Part shown: in pieces, positions 22,858-29,386 of the stretch
Position numbering within the stretch: the first letter of the stretch is position 1
How the letters are laid out: every line of letters begins with the position of its first letter
DNA from: RGIG5579 sp045543495
GTDB lineage: Bacteria > Bacillota > Clostridia > Oscillospirales > SIG627
Direction: 5' to 3'
Length of the DNA stretch: 29,386 bases
NCBI GenBank assembly: GCA_045543495.1
Contig: JAZQMO010000007.1
Location: forward strand, 1 to 29,386
Notes under the pieces: model-generated
Told to the model about the DNA's origin: nothing
Seen by the model: the letters and a program-made list of their open reading frames with translations, nothing else
Databases searched by the model: none
Translations under genes and position numbers: made by a program

Positions 22858-22886
22858 TTTACAAAGAAGAAAAAGCGTGATAAAAT
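22858..22886 (+). promoter_or_regulatory. Promoter of the creatininase-family gene
   Basis: TTTACA (22858-22863), 17 nt ending in TGA, TAAAAT (22881-22886): an extended -10 promoter about 74 nt before the ATG at 22960. The leader contains a short GGGATCCC palindrome. Confidence 0.65.
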
Positions 22887-22959
22887 AAACCGAAAACCGA
22901 AAGGGTACGTTTCCCTCTCGGGATCCCGAACAAATTGATACTTAGAGGAGGATAAAATT

Positions 22960-23838
22960 ATGTTGTGGGAAAATCTTTTGTCCTGTAATTTTCTGGACGC
23001 AGTCAAGGAATGTAAAGGCGTATGCGCAGTTCCCATCGGTTGCGTGGAGGCACACGGCAGACATCTGCCCTTGGCTTGTGACACTCTGAAAGCCATTGAA
23101 TTTACCAAGCGTGCCGCCGAGATCGAGCCCGTTATGGTATTCCCCGGAATGTATTTCGGTGAAAAGAGCGGCGCAGGAGAGTATCCCGGCACCATCATCT
23201 TCCCCACCCCCCTGCTGTTTAAGGTTTTGGAGCAGACCTGCTATGAGATCGCCCGCAACGGCTTTAAGAAGATCGTTCTGGTAACAAGCCACGGCGGAAA
23301 CAAGGGCTTTGTGGGCACCTTCACCCGCTATATGCTGACCAAGAACCCCGACTTTATGGTGTTCCACTATTATCAGGAAATGCAGGGCCCGGCCGCACTC
23401 TTGGAGGAGCCTGAAAAATATCCCTACCTGACAAAGGAGGAATGGGGCTATTTGCAGGAGGCCGTCGACAAGGGTGTGAAAAATGCCAGCCACGGCTGCT
23501 TTGTAGAGACCGCAAACCTTTACGACGTATGCCCCGAATTGATCGATCTTCCCAATATGAACACGCTGGACGGCAAGAGCACCAAGCGCTTTGCTCAGTT
23601 TGACTCACTGAAGATCTCCACTCCCTTTGCCTGGATGGCAAATCATCCCAACTCTCTGGGCTCCTCGGGCGTGGTTCCCTACGAGCACGTGACCCCCGGC
23701 ATTGCCAAGGCTCTGGCACAGAGAACCGTGGAATTGACCACCAATGTATTCAAATTCCTTCGTGAGGAAAGAATTTCCGATGAATACCTGAAGGAATGGA
23801 AGGCAAAGCAGGTTCCCCACAAGGTAGATTGGGACTGA
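22960..23838 (+). CDS. Creatininase-family amidohydrolase
   Basis: 292 aa. The family hydrolyses cyclic amides or formamides with two metal ions; it includes creatininase, FAPy deformylase (ArfB-like) and MftE. Visible metal ligands are E30, H32 and D41 in PIGCVEAHGRHLPLACD, H111 in the HGGN motif, and the later pair NASHGCFVETA (H178, E183). All expected positions are filled, so it should be active. The substrate cannot be told. AGAGGAGG precedes the ATG. It is a single-gene unit with its own promoter and a UUCG-loop terminator. The neighbouring deacylase and racemase hint at catabolism of amide-linked compounds, which is only inference. Confidence 0.9.
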   Translation: MLWENLLSCNFLDAVKECKGVCAVPIGCVEAHGRHLPLACDTLKAIEFTKRAAEIEPVMVFPGMYFGEKSGAGEYPGTIIFPTPLLFKVLEQTCYEIARNGFKKIVLVTSHGGNKGFVGTFTRYMLTKNPDFMVFHYYQEMQGPAALLEEPEKYPYLTKEEWGYLQEAVDKGVKNASHGCFVETANLYDVCPELIDLPNMNTLDGKSTKRFAQFDSLKISTPFAWMANHPNSLGSSGVVPYEHVTPGIAKALAQRTVELTTNVFKFLREERISDEYLKEWKAKQVPHKVDWD

Positions 23839-23851
23839 TAAAAACCAAACT

Positions 23852-23876
23852 AAAAAGCACCTTCGGGTGCTTTTTT
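23852..23876 (+). terminator. UUCG-tetraloop terminator
   Basis: GCACC-TTCG-GGTGC (23857-23870) flanked by an A-run and a T-run of six. It works on both strands in principle. Confidence 0.88.
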
Positions 23877-23877
23877 C

Positions 23878-23906
23878 TTGCCCATAGAGAAAAACTGTGA
23901 TATACT
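23878..23906 (+). promoter_or_regulatory. Promoter of the aldo/keto reductase gene
   Basis: TTGCCC (23878-23883), 17 nt ending TGA, TATACT (23901-23906). It begins directly after the preceding terminator. Confidence 0.55.
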
Positions 23907-23931
23907 TTTTTCAGATCACAAGGAGGCGCTT

Positions 23932-25110
23932 ATGAATTACCGAAAGGACAAGCATGGAAACGAGCTTTCCATTCTCGGCTTCGGCTGTATGCGCTTTGCC
24001 CGCAAAATGGGCAAGGTGGATATGGAAAAGACCGAGGAGCAGATTCTGTATGCCATTGAAAAGGGAATCAATTATTTTGACACCGCCTATATTTACCCCG
24101 GAAGCGAGGCGGCGCTGGGAGAGATCTTGGAGAAAAACGGATTGCGGGACAAGGTGAAGATCGCAACCAAGCTTCCCCATTACCTGATCCGAAGCCGTGA
24201 GGGGGCGGAAAAGCTCTTTCAGGAGGAATTGAAAAGGCTGAGGACCGATCACATTGATTATTACCTGATGCATATGCTCACGGATACCGATACCTGGCAA
24301 AATTTGGTGGAAATGGGGATCCGAGATTGGATCCTGGAGAAGAAGGAATCGGGGCAGATCCGTCAGATCGGCTTTTCCTACCACGGCAATTCCCACGCCT
24401 TCTGCCGTCTTGTGGATGCTTGGGATTGGGATTTTTGTATGATCCAATACAATTATATGGACGAGCACTCTCAGGCGGGGCGCACGGGTCTAAAATACGC
24501 CCACCAAAAGGGGCTTCCCGTGATGATCATGGAGCCCTTGCGGGGCGGAAAGCTTGTGAACAATCTTCCGCAAAAAGCAAGGGAGATCTTTGCCAAAAAC
24601 GGAAAGGGGCTCTCCCCTGCCGATTGGGCCTTCCGCTGGCTTTGGGATCAAAAGGAGGTCTCGGTGGTGCTTTCGGGCATGAACAGTCTTGAAATGCTCC
24701 AAAAAAACATCGCCTGTGCCGAAATGAGCAGGGTGGGAGATCTGACCGAGGAGGACAAAGAAATGCTCCAAAGAGTGGTTTCGGCCATTCAGGAGAAAAT
24801 GAAGGTGGGCTGCACCGGCTGCGGCTACTGTGTTCCCTGTCCCAAGGGAGTGGATATTCCCGGCACCTTTGCGGCCTACAACCGCCGCTTTTCCGAGGGG
24901 AAGATCCACGGCCTCATTGATTACTTTATGTGCACCGCCCTTCGGAAAAATGCTTCCGTGGCAAGTGGCTGCATCGGCTGCGGAAAATGCGAAAAGCACT
25001 GTCCTCAGGCCCTTCCCATTCCAAGGCTCTTAAAGGAAGCGGCAAAGGAAATGGAGGGTCCCGTTTTCAAGGCGGCCCACAAGATCACAAAAAAATTTAC
25101 CAAATTCTAA
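23932..25110 (+). CDS. Aldo/keto reductase with C-terminal 2[4Fe-4S] ferredoxin domain
   Basis: 392 aa. Residues 1-285 form an aldo/keto reductase barrel with the catalytic set D50, Y55 (FDTAYIYPGSE), K80 (ATK) and H114 (YLMH). Residues 294-306 (CTGCGYCVPCPKG) and 347-358 (CIGCGKCEKHCP) are two four-cysteine motifs for [4Fe-4S] clusters. This domain fusion is common in anaerobic Clostridia. The clusters suggest electron exchange with ferredoxin in place of, or along with, NADPH; the substrate is unknown. Start ATG 23932 has AAGGAGG 6 nt upstream. The 18-codon extension to 23878 overlaps the promoter and is rejected. It is a single-gene unit with its own terminator. Confidence 0.93.
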   Translation: MNYRKDKHGNELSILGFGCMRFARKMGKVDMEKTEEQILYAIEKGINYFDTAYIYPGSEAALGEILEKNGLRDKVKIATKLPHYLIRSREGAEKLFQEELKRLRTDHIDYYLMHMLTDTDTWQNLVEMGIRDWILEKKESGQIRQIGFSYHGNSHAFCRLVDAWDWDFCMIQYNYMDEHSQAGRTGLKYAHQKGLPVMIMEPLRGGKLVNNLPQKAREIFAKNGKGLSPADWAFRWLWDQKEVSVVLSGMNSLEMLQKNIACAEMSRVGDLTEEDKEMLQRVVSAIQEKMKVGCTGCGYCVPCPKGVDIPGTFAAYNRRFSEGKIHGLIDYFMCTALRKNASVASGCIGCGKCEKHCPQALPIPRLLKEAAKEMEGPVFKAAHKITKKFTKF

Positions 25111-25164
25111 AAAAACACCCGTTGGGAGACACGAAAGAAAGTGTTTTCCCTACGGGTATTTTTT
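25111..25164. terminator. Bidirectional terminator between convergent genes
   Basis: ACCCGTTGGGAGACAC pairs with GTGTTTTCCCTACGGGT (small mismatches) around GAAAGAAA, with A- and T-runs at both ends. It closes the reductase gene and the leftward deacylase operon. Confidence 0.75.
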
Positions 25165-25175
25165 ATAAAGCCAAT

Positions 25176-26699
25176 TCAGCGCAGGATCAGGGTTCCTTTT
25201 TTCACTCCTGTTGAGACGGCGCCTTCTGCGGCGATCTCCCCTGCCACGATGACATACTCCAGCCCCTTTGCAGGGAGGGTGGGAGAAGCAAAGGTGGCCT
25301 GATCCTCCAATTTGTCGGGGTGGAAGAGGCAAAGGTCTGCATCCATTCCCACACGGATCACGCCCTTTGTTTCAAGGCCGTAAACACGGGCGGGAAGCGA
25401 GGTGATCTTGCGCACCATTTCCTCCAAGGAGGGAAGTCCCTCCCGACGGGTGTAGCGAGCCAGCGCTCGGGGGAAGGAGGCTCTCAGGCGGGGGTGATAC
25501 ACCGTGCTTTTCTGTGCTACGGAGGAGTCGGTACAGATCATACCGCGGGGGTGGGAGATGGCCGCCTTGACATCGCTCTCATCCATCGTGAAATAGCAAG
25601 CACTGCAAGCATTTTTGCTATCCAGGATCATATCCATACCCGCTTCAATGTGAGAGACCCCACGGGCCTCGGCGATTTCGCTGATGAATTTTCCCTCGTA
25701 TTCGGGATGGGCGGCACAGCGCACAACGAGGATCCAGGAAAGATCTCCCTTCCAATAGGCCTCCTCCTCGTTCCAACGGCGGATCTTTTCCCGCTCGGCG
25801 GGGTCTTCAAGACGGCGAAGAAGATCTCTTCCGCAATCGGGAACAAGGCGCACCGAAAGGGTGGTGTGAGAGGCGATATAGGGGTATACGTCAAAATACA
25901 TTTCAATGCCCTCGGCATTGGCTCGGTCTATGTTTTCAAGCAAGGTCTTTACCTTGCCGCGGCAGGCGGGAGAGCCTGCGGATTTGAGGTGAGAATGAAC
26001 ACCGCGGCAACCGCTTCGGCGAAGGACGGAAATAAACTCCTCCTGCGCCTTCAGTACATTTTCGCCTTCATTTCGTATGTGGCAGGCTACAAAGCCCTGA
26101 TATTCGGCAACCACCTTGGCAAGGGCTACCATTTCATCCTCTGTAAAATAGCATCCGGGAGGATAGATGAGGCCGAAGGAAATTCCCTTGGCGCCGCTTT
26201 CCATTGCCGAGCGAACAATGCTTTTCATCTCTTCGAGCTGATCGGGGGTGGGGTGGGACTGATCCATTCCCATAACCGTTTTTCTCACGTTTCCTGCACC
26301 GAGGAGAAGGACGTGATTGGCGCCGAAGAATTCCCCCTTCATTGCACCAACAAAGGCGGGGAAGGTGGCGTGAACCTCGCTTTTTTGAGGGTCTTTTGCA
26401 GGGTCAAAATAGTTGGGTGCGGCAGAGCCGCCGCACTGGCCTGCAACGGCGGTGGTAATGCCCTGCTCGATCTTTTCCTTCACCTCGGGAGAATCATACA
26501 GTGCCTTGTCGCTATGGCTATGAGAATCAATAAAGCCGGGGGTGATCACAAGTCCCTTGGCGTCTATGATCTTTTTGGCCTCGCCCAAATGAAACCCTAC
26601 GGCGGCGATTTTTCCATCCTTCACCCCGATATCGGCGGGAAAGGCGGGGGCTCCCGTGCCGTCTATGACACGGCAGTTTTGAATGATCAGATCAAGCAT
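25176..26699 (-). CDS. N-acyl-D-amino-acid deacylase family amidohydrolase
   Basis: 507-aa metal-dependent amidohydrolase of the D-aminoacylase group, which splits N-acyl-D-amino acids into a fatty or acetyl acid and a D-amino acid. Landmarks: GFIDSHSHSD (metal histidines 60 and 62), the Cys-containing turn AGQCGGSAAP (Cys89, a metal ligand position in D-aminoacylase), CHIRNEGENV, the GVHSHLKSAG segment and MICTDSSV with the catalytic Asp. The usual final strand appears as KKGTLILR. The substrate specificity (Glu, Asp or neutral D-amino acids) is not readable. It is the last gene of the larA operon, 12 nt after the glycerate kinase, with AAGGAGG before the ATG. Confidence 0.9.
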   Translation of the reverse strand: MLDLIIQNCRVIDGTGAPAFPADIGVKDGKIAAVGFHLGEAKKIIDAKGLVITPGFIDSHSHSDKALYDSPEVKEKIEQGITTAVAGQCGGSAAPNYFDPAKDPQKSEVHATFPAFVGAMKGEFFGANHVLLLGAGNVRKTVMGMDQSHPTPDQLEEMKSIVRSAMESGAKGISFGLIYPPGCYFTEDEMVALAKVVAEYQGFVACHIRNEGENVLKAQEEFISVLRRSGCRGVHSHLKSAGSPACRGKVKTLLENIDRANAEGIEMYFDVYPYIASHTTLSVRLVPDCGRDLLRRLEDPAEREKIRRWNEEEAYWKGDLSWILVVRCAAHPEYEGKFISEIAEARGVSHIEAGMDMILDSKNACSACYFTMDESDVKAAISHPRGMICTDSSVAQKSTVYHPRLRASFPRALARYTRREGLPSLEEMVRKITSLPARVYGLETKGVIRVGMDADLCLFHPDKLEDQATFASPTLPAKGLEYVIVAGEIAAEGAVSTGVKKGTLILR

Positions 26700-26711
26700 A
26701 CAAACCTCCTT

Positions 26712-27839
26712 TTATTTGAGCAAGCGAAACACCTGCGTTGCGGTTCTGAACAGATTTTCACGGGCGTTGGCGAGATCCATAGCCTCCTCGAGGGGAACGG
26801 CTCCGGGGACAATGGGGAAAAAGGCATCGATCCCGTGGTCATTTAACACCATGGCATCTTTCGTGACACAGCCCGAGAAGGCAATGACCTTTTTACCGTA
26901 TTGCTTGGCCAATTTTGCCACGCCGATGGGAGCCTTTCCCATAGCGGTTTGGGAATCCAATCTTCCCTCACCCGTTACCACAAGGTCGCAGTCCTTGATT
27001 TTTTCTTCCAATCGGATCTCCTCCAAAATAATGCCGATGCCCGATTCCAAGCGGGCGGGCAAAAAGGCAGAAAAGGCAAAGCCAAGACCGCCTGCCGCCC
27101 CTGCACCGGGGAGCTCGGCATTCGCCTTGGGGCTCACCTGAGCGGCAAGAGAGGCAAAGGAGGAAAGCCAGGCATCCATCTCTCGAATCATTTCGGGGGT
27201 GGCACCCTTTTGCGGGCCGAACACGGCACTGCAGCCCTTCTCGCCGCAGAGGGGATTGGTTACATCGCACGCCACCTTGAAAAAGCAGTCCTTCAGGGCG
27301 GGGTGCACCTTGTCGGTTTTGATGGAAGCGATCCTTTCAAGGCCCTTGCCGCAAGGGGAGACCTTTTGCCCCTCGGCATCCAAAAATTCATAGCCCAAGG
27401 CAGAGAGCATTCCAAGGCCGCCATCGTTGGTGGCACTGCCGCCAATGCCCATAATAAAGCGGCGGCATCCCCGCTGCATCGCATCCACGATCATTTCACC
27501 CACACCGAAGGTGGTGGTTTCAAGAGGGTTTCTTTCCTCGGGAGAAAGGAGCGTGATCCCTGCGGCGGCGCTCATTTCCATCACCGCAGTATCTCCTCCC
27601 ACGATGCAGTAGGGGGCGATCACATTTTGCCCCAAGGGCCCCTGCACCGCAGGGCGGATCATTTCACCGCCAAGCCCCTCATACAAGGCCTCCACGGTGC
27701 CCTCTCCTCCGTCTGCCAAGGGGCTGACCCGAACCTCGGCCTTGGGGTCAAGAGCGAGAATGGCCTCCTTGACCGTTTCCCCTGCCGTCAGGGAGGAAAG
27801 ACTCCCCTTAAAGGAGTCAATGGCGATTACAACTTTCAT
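26712..27839 (-). CDS. Glycerate kinase (GlxK/GarK family)
   Basis: 375 aa. Phosphorylates D-glycerate, feeding it into lower glycolysis; known members make 2-phosphoglycerate. The family start MKVVIAIDSFKGSLSS, ADGGEGTVEAL, GIGGSATNDGGLGML and VVTGEGRLDSQTAMGKAP are all present and the length is normal. The ATG overlaps the larA stop (ATGA) with AAGGAG upstream, so translation is coupled to larA. That coupling links the racemase-family enzyme to a 2-hydroxy acid and makes glycerate a candidate substrate (inference). Confidence 0.95.
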   Translation of the reverse strand: MKVVIAIDSFKGSLSSLTAGETVKEAILALDPKAEVRVSPLADGGEGTVEALYEGLGGEMIRPAVQGPLGQNVIAPYCIVGGDTAVMEMSAAAGITLLSPEERNPLETTTFGVGEMIVDAMQRGCRRFIMGIGGSATNDGGLGMLSALGYEFLDAEGQKVSPCGKGLERIASIKTDKVHPALKDCFFKVACDVTNPLCGEKGCSAVFGPQKGATPEMIREMDAWLSSFASLAAQVSPKANAELPGAGAAGGLGFAFSAFLPARLESGIGIILEEIRLEEKIKDCDLVVTGEGRLDSQTAMGKAPIGVAKLAKQYGKKVIAFSGCVTKDAMVLNDHGIDAFFPIVPGAVPLEEAMDLANARENLFRTATQVFRLLK

Positions 27840-29125
27840 TTGGTTTCTCCTTTTCTGACGATGACCGATACACCATCGGGAATGGCAGCGATCTTCACCT
27901 TCTCTTTTCCAAGCATTTTCTTGGCCAAGGCCACGGCCTCCTCCAAGGAATGTGCGGGGGTCATGTGCATTTTCTCAATGAGATCATCGGGCATTTCGGA
28001 AACGTAGATGACTCGGGCGTGCATCAGGATCCGCAAAAGGATCTGAGTCTGCCACTGATCGGGCACGGTCTCCCCTCTTCCTCTTGCAAGAAAGAGCTGC
28101 ATGGTTTTGGTAATATCCTTTTCATCGGCAAGCTGATGGTAAAAATGATCGCCGCCGATGCCATCTCCCGAGCGGGCCAGCATAATGATGACGCCGTCCT
28201 TTTTCACCGTGGCTTCTGCCGCGGTCATTCCCTTCACGGCCTGATATACATTCTGATCCAAGGGATAGCCGCCGTTGGTGGAAATGACAACATCGGCCTC
28301 CACCGCATTGACGCCGCACAGGGAGGATAGAAAATCGGTTCCCACCTTATGCGCCGCCTCCGGTTCTCCTGCTGTGGCAAAGATCACTTCCTTTTCGGAA
28401 TTGAGCACCACATTGACCACATAAGAAAGGCCTGCGGCTTTGGCGGCCCAGAGCATATCCCGATGGATGGGGTTGTTTTCCAGCACGCCCGTTCTGGCGG
28501 CAGGATGATCGATAAACTCGGAGCAGTGGTTGGCAAGAACGGTGCTGCGCCCCGCTACACCGGGCAGAACGCTCTTTCTGCCACCCGAGAAGCCTGCAAA
28601 GAAATGGGGTTCAATGAAGCCCTCTGCCACCAAAAGATCGGCCTTGGCGGCAAGAGAATTGATCTCGCACACACCGCCCGAGGGTAAGGTGCCAAGGCGA
28701 ATCAGTTTTTCTCTTTCGTCTCAGTTGTGAACATAAATATTCTCATTTTCCACGAGCTCGGGGCCGAACTTATGACAAAGCTCCTCCTTCGTGGTATCAC
28801 GGTGACAGCCCGTGGCAATCAGCAGAGTGATCTGCGCCTCGGGATTTCCACGGCGGATCTCGGAAAGCATAGGCGGAATAATGAGACGGCTGGGAACGGG
28901 GCGGGTATGGTCACTGGCAATGACCACCACATTCTTTTTCCCCTCTGCCATTTTCCAAAGAGGAACGCCTCCCACAGGAGAGGCCATGGCCCTTTGGATC
29001 AATTCCGCGGGGTTCGCCTCGGGGGTATAGCGATTAAGCTCCGATTCCAGAACTGCGGTCAATTCCCTCTCATCAAAATCGTAAGCGATCTTTTCTTTTC
29101 CGTAAGGAAACACAACTTGCTTCAT
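27836..29125 (-). CDS. larA: LarA-family nickel-dependent hydroxyacid racemase with in-frame UGA at codon 135
   Basis: 429 codons plus stop if the internal UGA is read. LarA interconverts L- and D-lactate or related 2-hydroxy acids with a nickel-pincer nucleotide cofactor made by LarB, LarC and LarE, none of which are in the window. All catalytic residues sit at the numbering of Lactobacillus plantarum LarA: H108 (TGCHRDTT), H174 (EPHFFAGF), K184 (GGRKSVLPG, the cofactor-linked lysine) and H200. SDHTRPVPS (71-79) is also intact. The frame is broken only by TGA at 28721-28723, between VHN and DEREKLIRLG; both sides align without gap to relatives. The ATG at 29125 has AGGTGG upstream and a strong promoter. 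Either a selenoprotein or a recent nonsense pseudogene. If UGA stops, the product is a 134-aa fragment without the cofactor lysine. Confidence 0.85.
28721..28723 (-). other. In-frame UGA codon in larA (possible selenocysteine)
   Basis: Codon 135 reads TGA while the frame continues for 294 more sense codons to a natural stop, itself TGA. In LarA homologues I recall, this position, two residues after a conserved His (here H133), is often Cys and is Ser in the lactobacillus enzyme. Downstream complementarity exists (28696-28699 with 28675-28678, and 28688-28692 with 28671-28675), but it is farther from the UGA than in the classic bacterial SECIS. Confidence 0.6.
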
Positions 29126-29156
29126 TTTGTTTTTCCACCTTTTTCTTGTTGGCTTT

Positions 29157-29185
29157 ATTATATCCCCTGCACCGAAAAAAGTCAA
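29157..29185 (-). promoter_or_regulatory. Promoter of the larA operon
   Basis: Minus strand TTGACT (29180-29185), 17 nt, TATAAT (29157-29162), about 32 nt before the larA ATG. It lies some 60 nt from the IS end at 29247, so the insertion did not remove it. The 61 nt between 29186 and 29246 show nothing else. Confidence 0.82.
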
Positions 29186-29246
29186 CGAATGAGCGCAATT
29201 GTAATAGAAAAAAGCAAACGAAAAAAAGCGAGACAGGATGATGAAA

Positions 29247-29386
29247 TGAAGTGAACCCCAAAGTTTAGACAAAATTAAATATTAAATTGCTTGTGAATGA
29301 GTTCGGTATTGCACCGGGCTCATTCCTTTTAGTTTTAAGGAAATTCTTTCGTTGTTGTAATAATAAATATATTTTTTTAATTCATC
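29247..29386 (-). mobile_element. 3' end of an IS3-family element (right window edge)
   Basis: The terminal inverted repeat lies at about 29247-29271 (TGAAGTGAACCCC, then AAAGTTTAGACA), the familiar IS150-type TG...CCCC...TTAGAC pattern. It is followed by the end of OrfB. The element body lies outside the window. It points in the same direction as the element at the left edge. Confidence 0.75.
29282..29386 (-). CDS. IS3-family transposase OrfB, C-terminal fragment
   Basis: The last 34 residues of a leftward gene that enters from the right edge: DELKKYIYYYNNERISLKLK, then GMSPVQYRTHSQAI and TAA at 29282-29284. YYNNERI...LKGMSPVQYR is the hallmark C-terminus of the IS3-family DDE integrase. 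The visible part is in frame and intact, but the DDE residues lie outside the window. The stop is 11 nt from the terminal repeat, as in intact members. Confidence 0.85.
   Translation of the reverse strand, partial: DELKKYIYYYNNERISLKLKGMSPVQYRTHSQAI

Noticed and set aside
25320..26846. 508-codon plus-strand frame opposite the deacylase
   Set aside because: An antisense shadow of a well-supported gene; no start context and no protein motif.
27836..29125. Alternative genetic code (UGA as Trp or Gly) to explain larA
   Set aside because: UGA ends nadD-yqeK, plsX, smc, the creatininase gene and larA itself at normal lengths.
1..29386. Composite transposon carrying the whole window
   Set aside because: Most of the segment is conserved housekeeping DNA and the two IS termini differ; coincidence or assembly limits are simpler.

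Overview
The window looks like chromosomal DNA of an uncultured gut-type Clostridia bacterium (Bacillota). The gene content, Shine-Dalgarno sites close to AGGAGG, TTGACA/TATAAT promoters, U-tailed hairpin terminators and the neighbourhood rsfS / nadD-yqeK / leuS all fit that. I cannot name a family or genus from sequence alone. UGA is an ordinary stop here (nadD-yqeK, plsX, smc, creatininase-like), so the standard bacterial code applies.

Layout. Positions 1-14.8 kb hold one compact leftward operon of ten housekeeping genes with overlaps or gaps of at most 23 nt: SpoU-type rRNA methyltransferase, dprA, topA, plsX, rnc, smc, ftsY, a nadD-yqeK fusion, rsfS and leuS. It starts at a good promoter (14816-14845) and ends at a perfect 14-bp hairpin (94-128) that abuts the start of an IS3-family transposase gene running off the left edge. 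A second SpoU methyltransferase (rlmB-like, 14983-15759) is transcribed divergently, apparently as a leaderless mRNA. It is followed by an 856-aa membrane protein that has the fold order of a P1B-type ATPase but has lost the catalytic motifs.

Positions 18.35-19.45 kb hold tRNA-Arg(CCG), a strong terminator, two clusters of tandem mini-hairpins carrying GTGATGC repeats and promoter-like sites, a 50-aa two-helix membrane protein and an unknown 93-aa protein. Positions 19.4-22.7 kb hold a stand-alone CARF/PD-(D/E)xK protein of the Card1/Can2 (DUF1887) type under a perfect consensus promoter, with no cas gene or CRISPR array nearby, convergent with a membrane-anchored zinc-ribbon protein.

Positions 22.8-29.2 kb are catabolic: a creatininase-family amidohydrolase, an aldo/keto reductase with a two-cluster ferredoxin tail, and a leftward operon larA - glycerate kinase - N-acyl-D-amino-acid deacylase. 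The LarA-family nickel racemase keeps every catalytic residue but has an in-frame UGA at codon 135, where relatives as I recall them carry Cys or Ser. It is either a selenocysteine codon or a very recent nonsense mutation, and is the observation most worth checking. The right edge is the 3' end of another IS3-family element in the same orientation as the left one, so the window is bracketed by insertion sequences.
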